Shown: positions 40,101 through 52,782 of the stretch, piece after piece
How the letters are laid out: the number at the start of each line of letters is the position of its first letter
Position numbering within the stretch: the stretch's first letter is position 1
Assembly: GCA_951799425.1 (NCBI GenBank)
Contig: OX637402.1
Span: 26,405,492 to 26,469,491, forward strand
Source of the DNA: Ilex aquifolium
Lineage: Eukaryota > Streptophyta > Magnoliopsida > Aquifoliales > Aquifoliaceae
Reading direction: 5' to 3'
Length of the DNA: 64,000 nt
The notes under the pieces: model-generated
What the model was told of the DNA's origin: nothing
Databases searched by the model: none
What the model saw: the letters and a program-made list of their open reading frames with translations, nothing else
Position numbers and translations under genes: made by a program

Positions 40101-41268
40101 GGAAGTGACCAGCTCTAAGTCTTTAAGTTTGAACATCATCAAAAAATTGGTGTCCTTCACCAATAGAAATCATGGTTGACTTTTTGAATGTTTGCATACA
40201 AAAAATAGAAAAAGAAGACTTCTCAAATGCTCAAGTGATTTTTTCATAGAGGTGGATGTTATGATCTCTTGTTATTGATTAATATGCAATAATGGTGGAT
40301 GGCCCAGAATTTAATATTTGGGAAGTTGAATTTTGAAGACATGTTTTTAGAGAGAGCATTTTGGACAATAGAGAGAAGTAATCTTAGAAATTGTGAGGAT
40401 CACTTCATAAATCTATATCAAGTTGATAGATTTTCTGAGCATTAAGCGACGCATAAACGATGTTCATCCCAACCACCTTAATTATGAATGAAGTTATGGT
40501 ATGAAAGGCATAGAAGAACTCCATAATCAGATATGAAAGGCCTAGAAAAAGATGCTAAGTTTAAGTTCTTTGTTTGTATCTCTGTTGTGTGATTAAACCT
40601 GCAATATGTTGACCAATCTCTTTTATAATTTACTATATCAATAGCAGCAAAAGATTCACTCTGTATATTTCTGTCAGACTTTAGCCTACCAAATCTCCAA
40701 ACATGAATGTATAGGATGAGTTTTGGAGAAAGATTGTGATCAACTAGCATAACAGAAAAAAAAGTTAGCAAAAACTTCCTAATTCTCTAAACTGAATTAG
40801 GAATTAATTTCACCAACCACTCTTTCATCCTCTGCCTGCCAATACCCAACTGGTGGCCAAGGCTTTTATCTCTCCCAAGCACACAAACAAACACACATAC
40901 ACACCCACACCCACACCCACACACACACATAAAGAGAGAGAGAGACTGAGACAGAGACATAGATGTAACCTATCTGCATCTGCAACACAATCAGGTGAGA
41001 ACTCAGAGCAATCAGAGCCTCCAAAGCATGAATTGCACTCACAAACAGGTTTTCCATCAACAAGTAACCCATCCAAATAGGCTCTCCCATGGCCTGAGCA
41101 TGAGAGGGCTGCCACAGCCTCAGCTTCTGCTGAAGCTCTCTGGCTCCAACTCAGTTCATTCCACTTCACACCCACATACAGATTTGTCAAAAATAAGATA
41201 TTAAGAATGATAGAAGCCACTAAACATGGACCACAGCAGCAGCTTTTAATCATAGGCTTCATAGTCAT
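37150..41268 (-). CDS. TAR4-like: TAR3/TAR4-like aminotransferase (EGF-alliinase + alliinase C-terminal domains), copy B, 459 aa
   Basis: Exons: 40970-41268, 39175-39469, 38791-39083, 37893-38173, 37150-37361; GT-AG introns; 1380 nt in frame. An N-terminal hydrophobic segment (about 16-33) is followed by a six-Cys EGF-like module (C57, C76, C78, C81, C87, C94). Then comes a fold-type I PLP domain with SPNNPDG (237-243), DHAY (D260, Y263, expected to bind the cofactor ring and phenol oxygen) and [13 protein letters not shown] with the Schiff-base lysine K286. TAA1, the family member that makes indole-3-pyruvate from Trp, lacks the EGF part; TAR3/TAR4 and Allium alliinase have it. So aminotransferase or C-S lyase activity is possible and the substrate is unknown. 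The protein is probably secretory or membrane-anchored. All landmarks are present. It ends AENM, then TGA. Confidence 0.88.
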
Positions 41269-42123
41269 GCTCTATATTCTTGAGCTCTCTACTGTTTGTG
41301 GGGAAAAATTATTTTTCAGGCACAGTATAGCTAATAGAAACATAGACCAAGGGGGTTGGTCTTGGCGTCAATGTTGGCGGTTCCACACAATGATAAAGTG
41401 TAGCTACCACTCAGATTGTCTTTTTTTCTTATGGTTTTTGTTTAATTTTCCACCTCAGGTAGCTCGTATCTCTATTTTTGTGTCACGGATGACCTCAAAC
41501 AATTTTCTTAAATAGCATTTGAATTCGTCACATCATTTGGGTTACAATTTGTGTTCAAAATTTTGGTCACTCTTAACATTTCTGATGACCTAATTTTTTT
41601 CCCCCGGATTAACGTGGTATGAGTTTAGGTAAACCAATATTTATTTGTGTGTTTTATTTTATATTGTGTTTAGATGGATGAAGAACATAAAACAATCCAC
41701 CTTACTTCTCCATTGACCCAATGGCCTAGTGGATGATGCTCAAATTCACTTTAATATCTTCGATGTGAAACCAAGATTAAACACAAATGAGTAAGTGATT
41801 AGCACATTCAATTCTTTGCAACATATATACATGAAAATGCAAGAAAGAAAGAAATTAAGATATTAATGAAACTGACATAGACCTATAATGGTCCATCCCT
41901 TGATAGAGAGGCAAATGTGTTTCGGTGGAAGATAACGACTTTTGATCGAACATAGAATTGTCAAAGTAGAAAAAAATGTGGTTTGGACATTTACATCTAT
42001 TTGGGACCAATGGGGGACTTTAGCACCACTAATTGGAAGGTTGGAAAGAATCTTTATCAACCATAATATCATAGTTATGTCACAAGATACCATCAAACAC
42101 AAGACATACATCTTATATATATA
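41269..42123. other. Upstream flank of TAR copy B
   Basis: No gene recognised. About 41269-41360 matches the copy A promoter side. About 41383-41830 matches unit A at 34874-35480, minus the small Helitron. About 41830-42123 has no counterpart in unit A. A CT-type leader and a degraded TATA (CTATACTG on the minus strand near 41328) precede the ATG at 41268. Confidence 0.45.
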
Positions 42124-42709
42124 CTAGTTATTGTCTGTGCCTAAAGACACAGAGTAATAAAAAATGGTAAACAATAAACATATTTGTATTCATATTCAAA
42201 ATCAAATCACAAATATAGAGAAAAGATAAAAGAATTTAAACATTGGATTGTAGTGGGGGTGAGAAGTGGTGGGCGGCAGTGGTGGTGGTAGGAGACGGTG
42301 ATGGTTGTGGTGGGTGGCAATGACCGTGGTGGCGGCGAGGGCGGCGGCGGTGATGGCAGTGGTGGTGGTGGCGACGACTACGACGGTGGTGGCGGCGGCG
42401 GCGACGGCGACGACGACAATGACAGTGGTGGTGGTGGTGGTGGCGGTGGGAGTGGTGGTGGTGGCGGTGGGACGGTTTCAAACACTATTTTTTTTTTAAA
42501 AGTATTTATGAGAAATAATTTCTAGAAGTACTTTTAAAAACTCACTCTAAACACACCCTTAGGGGCCTATTTTTCCTATTAAATTTAGGGTGTTAATATT
42601 AGCCGTTAGATTAACTTTAAAATAAAATTTAAAGTGATCTCAACCGCGAATAACAAAAGTCATTTTATTTATCTTTTGAGATTTGAATTGTAAGCTACTT
42701 TATTATATA
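42124..42709 (-). repeat. GGN-core Helitron-like unit 1 of a tandem array
   Basis: On the minus strand the unit ends with the hairpin GTGTC-TTTA-GGCAC then CTAG (42124-42127). Its centre (about 42255-42474) is a GGT/GGC/GAC triplet tract on the plus strand. The flanks are nearly identical to units 2 and 3. Long Gly/Val/Ala or His/Arg frames across the tract are artefacts. Confidence 0.7.
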
Positions 42710-43308
42710 CTAGTTATTGCTTGTGCCTAAAAGCACAGAGTAATAAAAAATGATAAATAATAAACATATTTGTATTCATATCCAAAATCAAATCACAAAC
42801 ATAGAGAAGAGATAAATGAATTTAAACATCAGTTTATAGTGGGGGTGAGCGGCAGTGGTGGTGGTAGGAGACGGTGATGGTTGTGGTGGGTGGCAATGAC
42901 CGTGGTGGCAGTGAGGTCGGCGGCTATGGTGGTGGCGGCGGCGGCTGCGATAGTGGCAGCGGCGGTGGTGGCGATGGTGGCGGCGACGACGATGGTGGTG
43001 GTGGTTGTGGTGGCGGTGATAGTGGTGGTGGTGGTGGTGGCGGTGGTGGTGGTAGAGGTAGTGGTGGTGGGGCAGTTTCAAACATTATTTTTTTTTTAAA
43101 AGTATTTATGAGAAATAATTTGCAGAAATACTTTTAAAAAATCACTTCAAATACACCCTTAGGATCTATTTTTCCTATTAAATTTAGGGTGTTAATATTA
43201 GCCGTTAGATTAACTTTAAAGTAAAATTTAAAGTGATCTCAACCGCGAATAGTAAAAGTTATTTTGTTTATCTTTTGAAATTTGAATTGTAAGCTACTTT
43301 ATTATATA
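42710..43308 (-). repeat. GGN-core Helitron-like unit 2 of a tandem array
   Basis: The flanks match unit 1 with a few substitutions, but the triplet core (about 42841-43077) differs in order and length. The minus-strand 3' end has hairpin GTGC-TTTTA-GGCAC followed by CTAG (42710-42713), directly joined to the TATATAATAAAGTAGC start of unit 1. Confidence 0.7.
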
Positions 43309-44008
43309 CTAGTTATTGCATGTGCCTGAAGGCACATAGTAATAAAAAATGGTAAACAATAAATATATTTGTATTTATATCCAAAATCAAATCACAAACA
43401 TAGAGGCGAGATAAATGAATTTAAGCATCGGTTGTAGTGAGGGTGAGAAGTGATGGTTGTGATGGGTGGCAATGGTGGTGGCGGCGATGACGATGGCAAT
43501 GACGACGGTGTTGGAGGTGGTGACGACGGTGTTGGAGGTGGTGGCAGCTGCGATGGTGGTGGTGGCAGCGGCAATGGCGGTGGTGGTGGCGGTGGCGGTG
43601 GCGGTGGCGGCGATGACGATGGCAATGGCGACGGTGGTGACGGCGGTGTTGGAGGTGGTGGCAGCGGTGGTGGTGGTGGCGGTAGCGGTGGTGGTGGTGG
43701 CGGCGACGATGGTGATAGCGACGACGGTGGTGGTGGTGGTAGAGGTATTGGTGGCGGCAGTTTCAAATATTAATTTTTTTTTTAAGTATTTATGAGAAAT
43801 AATTTTTAGAAGTACTTTTAAAAAGTCACTCCAAACACATCCTTAGGACCCTATTTTTCCTATTAAATTTAGGGTGTTAATATTGGTCGTATGATTAACT
43901 TTAAAGTAAAATTTAAAACGATCTGAACCGCGAAAAGTAAAAATCATTTTGTTTATCTTTTGAAATTTGAATTGTAAGCTACTTTATTATATATATATAT
44001 ATATATAT
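43309..44008 (-). repeat. GGN-core Helitron-like unit 3 of a tandem array
   Basis: This is the largest unit; its core (about 43438-43766) holds interspersed GGT, GGC, GAC and GAT triplets. The hairpin GTGCC-TTCA-GGCAC precedes CTAG (43309-43312) on the minus strand. The right boundary has an AT expansion at about 43987-44008, after which the shared duplication resumes (TATGTCACTTT). Unit A has no such array. Confidence 0.65.
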
Positions 44009-44462
44009 GTCACTTTGCAAGAAAAAAGAATATACTGTGGAAATGGTTATTATATGTGTATAATATATAAAAGAGAATAATTATATTTACAATAAACATG
44101 GTGAAAGTGATTTTAATGTCAAAGTAGGCATGTTGTTGTTGTCCAAGAGTGCAAGTATGAATAGTTATGTCCGGTGCTGAGAGTAGTTAAGTGGTAGACA
44201 ATCCCATCTCATTACAGAGGGACTAGTTCCAAACACCATCCCACAATATAGATAATACAAAAAAAGAGTCATTGCTACATGTTACAGTTTGTTTCAATTT
44301 GCACACATCTACAACAAAAAATTATGGTCTAATGTCATTTGTATATGAAAGTCACAGATATGTGACCTTAATTCATATTATGGATTATGAAGATGTACTT
44401 CACTACTTGTGAGGTTAATAAGCTTAACCCTCATTCTGATGTTGGAGTTCTGTCTGATCTGA

Positions 44463-47400
44463 TTAGAATCCACGAAATGTCGATTGCCTTCTCCTCATCG
44501 TTTCAATTCCATCTTCCCCGGAGACTAATGTTTCCATTTTCTGCAACATTAAATCAAAGTCATCCTGAGTCCTGATGAGGCTGAGACGCACGTATCCACT
44601 TCCAGCGCCAAATAAGTTACCATCGCGGCCAATGATACCGGCTGCATTTAGGACAGCATAACAGTCCTTATCTTCTTCCCTCTCGCATTTGAACCAAGCA
44701 TAAGCTGCAAAGAGCAAGAGGTTAAAATATAAAGTATTGACATATGAATGATTTGGCTCTTACATAGATAGCATATCCTAATTTCTAGTATATGATTGCT
44801 AAGAAGAATGAACATGAATAACAAGAACATAAATAGTCTTCATTGCAGTGGACTACACTCGTTCTTCAGCAGCAAGAACTACTCTAAAACTTGTAAAATC
44901 TTACCTGCTTTAACTCAGCTCCCACACTTGACTCACAGCTGATCAACCCAATCATACTTCTCGATATTTAACACCATCGGGTCAATCACATTGTTTCAAT
45001 TTGTTACAATGACAATTCCCCTGTTTTTTATCTTACTCTTTAATCAAATAATCATGATTAGCATTTGATATAATGGTGAGGAGATGAAAGTGCTTAGTAT
45101 TCTCAACAATAAAGAGAGATCTTTAAAATGAGAATCACCTGGAGAAGGTCCTCTGACTTGTTGGAAGTAAGTAAAGTATCGAGGAGCAATTTGTTGGATA
45201 GAAAATCGTTTCGAAACCGACAAAATCTTACTCAATTTCTCCCAGCGGACCTTCATTGTCTTGTATCCAAAATCAAATATTTCTTTTCCTTCACCTTCAA
45301 GAACCATTTTTAGTAGCTTCATAGCTCTTAATTGAGTGTCACGCGAAACACCAAAGCTGTTTTCTTCAGTATATGTCAACATTCTCTGATACACAGTCTC
45401 ATTCTTTATCAATGCCCATCTGGAAGAGAGAGAGAGAGAGAGAGAGATGCCAATAAGATAGTCTCACTATTATGATTTCAAGTACAATTATTAAATCTCA
45501 TTTATTTGATGTTCACAGTACCTTCTACAGACAAATACTCCAATATCCTCCATTTAAGGGTAAGAATACTGTACATGTCAGTACCACATTGAAAGTTATC
45601 AAAAAATAAAGGTTAGCATACAACTCGATCCTAACATTTTAAGATCTATCCCAACTCTTTTGCGTGTCAATTGTAAATAGACTTCATTAAGTCAAAACTG
45701 ACCTTTTTGAATTATAACTCGGACCTCAATGATTTGTAACTAACCCTTATTCAATTGTAAGACTAGGTATGGTACTGAATCCGTACTAGTCTTAGCATAT
45801 AAAGTCCCAATGTTATGTACTTAACTGCAAAGTAGAGTGATGATGGTTTTACCCAAATCTAGAGCCAGCATGACCAGTAAGCTTAGAAAGTGTAAATATC
45901 ATGAGATCTTCATCTGCTGGAGCTGGAATTGCAGTAAAATGAGGCCAATAATAGGCATGATCATAAATTGTTTTGACAAATGGGCCTTGCAGAACTGCTT
46001 TTTTCAATTGAGCGTCAGGATTGTTTGGTGAAGTTACAAACTCAATGACATTCGTTTTGACATCCGAAGTGTTCTCCCACATAGATGTATATCCAATAAA
46101 TCTATAGTCCAACGATCGGAAGAAATTTGTCTGCTCTTTATAAGGCTGCAAAAACACGATTTTTGTTAGTATCCTTCAAGAAGAACTTATCAAAAAAATA
46201 AAATAAAACTCAGTTTAGTCTCCATTAACGGGGTCTGGGAGGGGGCATATATCCAAAAAAAAGGAGAGTTGTTAGGTATTAGAACAACCGGATAGTAAGG
46301 AATAGAGGCTACGACCCCTGCAGGAAAGGAGGAGTTATCAAGGGAAAGGGCATAAACTGCAGCATTTAGCAGCGGAGTTGAGCCCGAACCAAAAACAATG
46401 AATCTTCCGGTTGTGTTCGCGTTCCCGATGATTTCATGTACTTTGCGGATGCGTTTCTCGAGCTGTTCTGACATAGAAGAGCCATCACTGAATGAATAGC
46501 TCATCCTGTGCCAACCTGCCACAAGAAGTGCACTGCTAGCAGCATGCTGCATCCAGAAAGGCTCCAAAAACATTGGATCTCCACTGCATTCAACGAAAGA
46601 CCAAAATAACAAAATAAGGATGATTTGAGTCTAGACAATTGTTGATAATTGGGCACAGATACCAAAGGTTACTTTCTCAATCGGGTGAGGTTACAAGGTG
46701 AAGTTACGACAAAATAAGGTCATTTCAACCGATCCTCAATTTAGGATTGATCCCAACCAGGGGCGGAACCAAGATTATGTTCTAGTGGGGGCAAAAATAT
46801 AAATGAAAAAGATTAATCAATTGGTATAAAAAATTCTCCCCCATCTTCAATAATAAGGATTAATGAATTTTGCAGAATTTATTTTTGAAAGTTCAACTAG
46901 AGAAACATATTAACATAATTTATATAAAAATAAATCAATTCAGCATTTAACAAAATATGAACAAACGAGAACAATAATTTTTTTAGTGACAAATTTTAAC
47001 TCAATCATATATTAAAGAGAAACACAACGATATTATTTAAAATCTCAAAAGTCATCTATAACTAATCAATTCTACGATAAATTTTTAAACAATCTCCTTT
47101 TAACCTTGTTCAGAAATTAATATTTTTAGAAGAGTTATGTTGTTTTAAATCTCAAGAATATCTATAATTAATCAATTTTATGATAAATTTGTAAGTAATT
47201 TTTAAATCTTGCTGAGAAATTGATATTTTTGGAAGGGCATAAATGTGCATAACTTATCATTTGCATCTATTCGTATGTTATTATACAATAATATTAAAAA
47301 GTAGGAGAAATTGTATTAAATAAGAGAGATATTGTATTTGGCTAATATATATAATGAGTTAAAGAATCACACATCCTTTTTACTACTTATTTTAATAAAA

Positions 47401-48382
47401 AAAAAATACTTGTTTTAGTAGATTAGGAGAACAAGTGAACCACTAACTTATTGAAGACAAAAAAAATTAGGGCCACTATTTAAATTTTCAAAAATTTTAG
47501 GGGGGGACAATGAGATAAATTGAACATAACTTTGTTGTCATATCAATTTATATAGTTAACCCCTCAAAAGTCAGTGGGGGCAGTTGCCCCACACCAAGTA
47601 GCTCCGCCCCTGATCCCAACCTTTTTTAGTGGCAACTTGATCTCAATTGAATGTAACTAATCTTTTTAGATTGTAACTTAACCCTTGTAACTTCCAGTAT
47701 GGTACCGAACGGGACATCCTAGGCCTCCAAAAGAACTCTCACTTGTAAATTTTGCTATTATCCTTTTAAGAAAAAAGGGAGGAGGAGGAAATTAGACACA
47801 AAACAGGGCAATACCTAAAATTAAATGATGGTCAAAACTGCACAAATGCCTTGACACCTTTCAAAACTGGAGGATGCCTATGCCTCTCCATATTGGCAAA
47901 CAAATCTAGTAAAACTCTCAACTATGCAACTACCCATAAGGAGTGATATGAGAAATTCCCTATGTTTTATGCAACAAAACAAGTTTTTTTTATCATATAT
48001 ATTTGTCAATGGTCTGAGTCAGGTTAGATTTGACCGGTATCTCATGTCATTAAGCTTCTTGCAAAAACAGGAGAGAGAAACAGAGAAGTTACCCATTTGC
48101 ATTTGCATCACACCCAGATATGAATTGTGAGCAATCAGGGCCAGAAAAGCAGGTGTTGCACTCACAAACTGGATTTCCATCAAGAAGAAGACTATCCAAG
48201 TAGACTCTTCCATGGCCTGAGCATGAGACTGAAGCCACAGCTTCTGCTTCTGCTGCTGCTTTCTCACTCCAACTGAGCTTCCACTTGGCCCCCACAAACA
48301 GATAGAATAGAAGAAATAGATTCAGAACCACAGAACTCACCTTACACCAGTAGTCACCTCTTGAGCTCTGAATATTCGCCAT
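44463..48382 (-). CDS. TAR4-like: TAR3/TAR4-like aminotransferase (EGF-alliinase + alliinase C-terminal domains), copy C, 466 aa
   Basis: Exons: 48093-48382, 46289-46583, 45853-46145, 45139-45419, 44463-44704; GT-AG introns; 1401 nt in frame. The start was set at ATG 48382 (MANIQSS); the open frame extends upstream to 48421 without an ATG. A hydrophobic segment spans about 13-30. The EGF-like module has six Cys. The PLP domain has SPNNPDA, DHAY and [13 protein letters not shown], with Schiff-base lysine K283. Domain order and intron positions equal copy B, but the sequence is clearly diverged and the C-terminus is longer (RRRQSTFRGF). SPNNPDG has Ala for Gly at the last position. It appears functional; its substrate is unknown. 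Intron 1 contains a hAT MITE. Copy D derives from this gene. Confidence 0.88.
45421..45449. repeat. (GA)n microsatellite
   Basis: A run of about 13 GA units directly follows the exon 4 acceptor of copy C. On the gene's strand it forms the CT-rich polypyrimidine tract of intron 3. Confidence 0.85.
46758..47612. mobile_element. hAT MITE (CAGGGGCGGA family) in intron 1 of TAR copy C
   Basis: The termini CAGGGGCGGAACC and AGCTCCGCCCCTG are inverted and flanked by the perfect 8-bp duplication ATCCCAAC (46750-46757 and 47613-47620). Copy D has the empty site at the same intron position (GATTGATCCCAAACTTTTTT, about 61240), so the insertion came after the C/D split. The 855-bp interior is A/T-rich and non-coding. 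Confidence 0.9.
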
Positions 48383-50397
48383 TTTTGGTGCTTTGGGAGC
48401 TCTATTTGGTGAATATTCCACAACTGAAAAGAATCCAAAAGCATTAGTAGATGAGATGACCCACTAAAATCTCCGCATATGTCAGCTGAATATCACCATA
48501 TGAGTATCAAAATTCAAAATATACAACTACGCTGACCCACCCATAATGGTCCACAATATTTCATAATCGATTATAAAATATTTGTATCATAAATAATTAT
48601 AATCTCACCTGAGTATAATACCTATGAAAAAATTTCAATACTACTGTCGTTTCCTAAACATAGATGTCAATATCATAGATACTACTTACCTCTTCTGGTG
48701 TATAATCATTATGGAACCCACCTGTTTAATCATGAATTCATTTAATAATTATTTATTATGATGATGTAAATTTTTCTAAGAGTACAATGTGTACAAGAAT
48801 CAGATACAGCCTTACTGTGCCTAACAAGCTGTGAGATTTAAATTACAAATCACATTCATACAAGTTAAAACTCCATGGGATCCACTTAAAATCGATCCAG
48901 AAAAAACTTAGGACCGACCCAAAAGAAACTTAAGACAGATCTCAACTTTTTCTAACTTATCATTTTTGAATCATAACTATCCTTAATCAGCATTCCGAAG
49001 GCAGAGAACGATCAGAATGTAACGGCTTAGTGCTAGAAAATATTGTATTAAAAACACGAGCTCAGATGTACGGCAATGTTTCAAAACAAATTTAGCTACA
49101 AATTATTATTAATAGTATTTTTTTTTGGCTAAAAGAAAACTGAGATATAAGTGAAAAGGGTATAGAAATTTACTATCTTGGGAGCTACTGTCCCTATGTA
49201 GTATGTACTGCTTGCCTTGCTGCCGCCGGGAGTTCTTCAGAGAGGAGGCCGCCTGTCAAACTCCTCCCATTTTACCAGTTCGTTCGTCTGCCAAACTGTT
49301 TGACTCTCTGGGCATGTGCTCCATTCCCCATGTGCTTGCAAGCCTTTTTTTTTTTTTTTTGTTGCCTATCTATTTAGTCCTAAATTATATTATTTATGTC
49401 AATTTAAGTCTCTAAATTATATTTTGTGTTAATTTAACCCCTGAACTATATAATCTAACTCAATGTGATCATTCCGTCAAAATTTACCGTTAATTTTGAC
49501 AAAACCCTTCACGTACACATCACGTGGCCCCTAAACTCTAACATAATCTCTACCTCACGCGATGTGCACGTGATGGTTTTCTTCTGTTAAAGCTAACGGT
49601 GAATTTTGATGGAAAGGCCGAGTCAAATTGTATAGTTTATGGGTTAAATTGAAACAAAACATAGTTTAGGAATTTGATTAACACAAACGATATGGTTTAA
49701 GAATTAAATGGATAATTAACTCTCTCTATATATATATGATTAGCAATAACTTTGTACCTAAAGACACCCTATAATACTAAAAATTGAATATTGATCATGC
49801 AATAATTATATTTTAAATTATAATTTATTTTTCTTTTTTTAATTACGTAATTTAAAATTAAAACTGAATAAAGAGAAAATAAGATAAATATAGGGGAGAT
49901 GGAAGAGAGAGACGAGTGTGGGTTAATAGAGTTGTTTAACATTAGAGAGTATGTTAATTGAATTGTTTGATATTACCCTTAAATATTCAACTTCCTAGTA
50001 TATATATGTGTGTGTGGGGGGGTATTAATTTGTATTGTTACGTCATGCAGAAAGGTAAAAAAAAAAGTAAGTGGACCACAATAGTGTCATATATTAAGTT
50101 TTAGGATAATTTATAATTTACAGTATGCACATGATTTTTATTTAGTCCTTGAAATTTTAATTGATACAATTATATTTTTAAAATTTTAACTGAGTTTCAA
50201 TTCAGTCATTCCATCTAAGTCTATTAGTTATTCCAATAGAAAGACGTCACAAGTCTTGTCCACAAGAGTACATTTGTTTAAAAATATATATATGTTTTAA
50301 ATACATGGATATTTTTATTTTTGTCTCATATTATCTCTTTGTTTTGTTTCCTCAAAATCAGATAAAATAAAGTAAGATTTTCTAGTATATATATACA
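48383..50397. other. Upstream region of TAR copy C
   Basis: No gene recognised. About 49360-49715 is an imperfect foldback: the left arm ATCTATTTAGTCCTAAATTA pairs with the right arm TTAAGAATTAAATGGAT, with CACGTG-like motifs near the centre. It is a MITE-like repeat without a clear target duplication. About 49742-49790 resembles a diverged Helitron 3' end on the minus strand. The small open frame near 49203-49415 has no recognisable domain. A TATA box for copy C was not found. Confidence 0.4.
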
Positions 50398-51149
50398 CTA
50401 GTAATCACCCGTGCCTGAAGGCACGGTACAATATAAAAATCGAACACCCCAACAAATCGAGCCCAGTATATCAAATTGCAACAACCATTTTTTAAAAAAA
50501 ATCGACATAACCCGTGCTTAAAAGCATTGTGTAACACCAAATCGAGCATTCAAATATAATACAAATATTTTCAATAGCATACAAATATTATAAATAACAA
50601 TTTATTTTTCTTTTTTTTAAGTTACGCCATTTTAAATCAATCTAAACCCACAATTTAACAAAGTTTACTTTAAAAACATAACACAAAAGAAATCAACATG
50701 TGTACATAATTTATTGCATGGTTAATAATTGGTACAAATCTACTTATTATTGAGAAACACATGAATTTAAAGCAAACACAACACAATTCATTTGTAGGAT
50801 TCAATATGATGCCCCAATTCTATCTTAACAAAATTATTTATCAACTATTGCAACAACATAGTAATATCAATAATAGAATAAAGTTCAACTTTATCCGTAT
50901 AGATCTACATATATTAAGTCCAACCCGCAATTTCAAATGCACACATTTAGTTAACATCCATTTAGTTCCCATATAAAAATTGTTATAACAAAAGTCCAAA
51001 ATCCAAGCAAAATTGAAAAAAATCAAGATGATTATTTCAATTGAACTTGCGCATGTGCCTAGAGACCTTGCGTAACCAAAAACAAAACTGAAATTAGCAA
51101 AAAATAGAAAAATCCTTTGCACCCTTATCTTTGTGCTAAAATCCAAAAC

Positions 51150-51756
51150 CTTCATATCTCGCACAACAATCCAGAAAAAAAAAAAAATAGTTCATTAGCA
51201 AAAAAGAAATAAGGAATTAAAACAGTTATACGTCAAACATCGCATCAAATATGAAAAATAATTATTTGAAAGCAAAAATTCAATCCTTACACAGGTACCA
51301 ATACCATAGGTAAATGGAAGCAGCCCTTGTTGCAACTACACAACCAACACGCAGAAATAGATAAAGAATGACCCAAAAATGGCCTCATTCAGCCCCATGA
51401 GAATTATTTAACTATCAAATAAAACATACACATACCTTTCGATTAGGAAAAAAACTTCATACCTCACACAACAATCCAGAAGAAAAAAAATTTAGTTCAT
51501 TAACATAAAAGAAATAAGGAATTAAAACAATTATACGTCAAACATCACATCAAATATGAAAAATAATTATTTGAAAGCAAAAAATCAATCCTTACACAGG
51601 TACCAATACCATAGGTAAACGGAAGCAGCCCTTGCTGCAACTACACAACCAACATGCAGAAATAGATAAGGAATAACCCAAAAATGGCCTCATTCAGCCC
51701 CATGAGAATTATTTAACTATCAAATGAAACATACACATATCTTTCGATTAGGAAAA
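51150..51756. repeat. About 304-bp tandem duplication inside the Helitron
   Basis: The segment from CACAACAATCCAGAA (about 51161) to ATTAGGAAAAAAA (about 51453) is repeated from about 51465 to 51760 with few differences. Phrases such as CACAGGTACCAATACCATAG and GCAGCCCTTG occur once in each copy. Confidence 0.85.
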
Positions 51757-52705
51757 AAAATCAATGGTGAGGCCTCCAGTGACCCACAAATAAACAAAAC
51801 CCAAATTCATAATGAAACAGAACAACAAACCCAAGCAGAAGCACAAACCATAACATTGAACATTATGCCAAATGTGATTAAGTGCCTTTCCATCATTTTC
51901 ACTTCGAACTAAATTATCTAAACCATAAAAAAGAGTTACATAGAGACCGAGCTAAAATAAATAAAAGACACAATTATATCCAAACCATTAAAACACCATT
52001 GTCTCTTTCTCACAGGCTGCCAAGATATTTTCTACCCAAAGCCTGTTCCAATGGAAAAGAATAATAGTTTTTCATACAAAAGCCTCAAGACAAAAACAAA
52101 CCAATACATCCTGGAACAAAGCCAATAGTTATTGTTTCAATGTACATAAAAGGCCAATGATATTTCATGGAAGCCAATAGTGATTTGTTTGGGGTTGAGT
52201 GTGTTTGTGTGTGCTGGTTTGTGTGTGCGATGTATGGATAGAAAAAATGAAAGTAAGCTTCTTATTACCCAACCAAAAAGACATTTCCATTAATAAACAG
52301 ATTACTAAACGTTGTGTTATAGATTTTACCATATGACTGGACAAATTAAGTGCAAAAACAGGGGCTGTCATAATGAAGAGAAATAAGTAACTTCAATAAG
52401 CATCAAACATCAACTTGCTGGCAAAAAAAACATTAGGATGTCGTGGCTGTCATTTCAAACTTCAAGCAATTTAGTATAGCACATTCCATTTGCAAAACAT
52501 GGATAAATTTGGCAACGAAAACACTAAGAAGCATCTAGCATATAAAAATTTAAGTGGCAATCCTGCAACATCACTTCTCTGAAGAGCACGGCCAAATATG
52601 TACTTAGTTATCTTCATGGTCTAAATATGTATTCCCATCATTGTGTTTGTCGGAAAATAATAATGAATTAGATCAAATCATCATACTGAAAACCTCATTA
52701 TCAAA

Positions 52706-52782
52706 TAGCTAGCAGAGTTTGAGAGGGACAACTTATCAAAATAGCTAGCAGAGTTTGAGAGGGACAACTTATCAAAATAGCT
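52706..52782. repeat. 36-bp tandem repeat
   Basis: Two identical copies of a unit beginning ATAGCTAGCAGAGTTTGAG and ending CAACTTATCAAA stand head to tail, followed by a third partial copy (ATAGCTAGCAGGTAGG). Confidence 0.9.

Larger units (their letters stand above)
36492..44380. repeat. Segmental duplication, unit B (contains TAR copy B)
   Basis: This is the head-to-tail partner of 25721-36481. It keeps intact versions of sites that are interrupted in unit A. It carries its own additions: about 1.2 kb in intron 1 of copy B (about 39657-40880) and three tandem GGN-rich Helitron-like units (42124-44008). Direct comparison of the shared blocks shows only scattered substitutions and small indels, so the duplication is fairly young. 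Confidence 0.85.

Noticed and set aside
40825..40969. Extension of copy B exon 1 into Leu/Ser/Val-rich sequence (CVCVGVGV-type)
   Set aside because: It is intronic GT/AG microsatellite sequence after the splice donor at 40969.
42236..43795. Gly-, Ala/Val-, His- and Pro-rich open frames on both strands (glycine-rich proteins)
   Set aside because: They are open in overlapping frames on both strands within GGN triplet cores of tandem repeats; core sequence is not conserved between units at the protein level.
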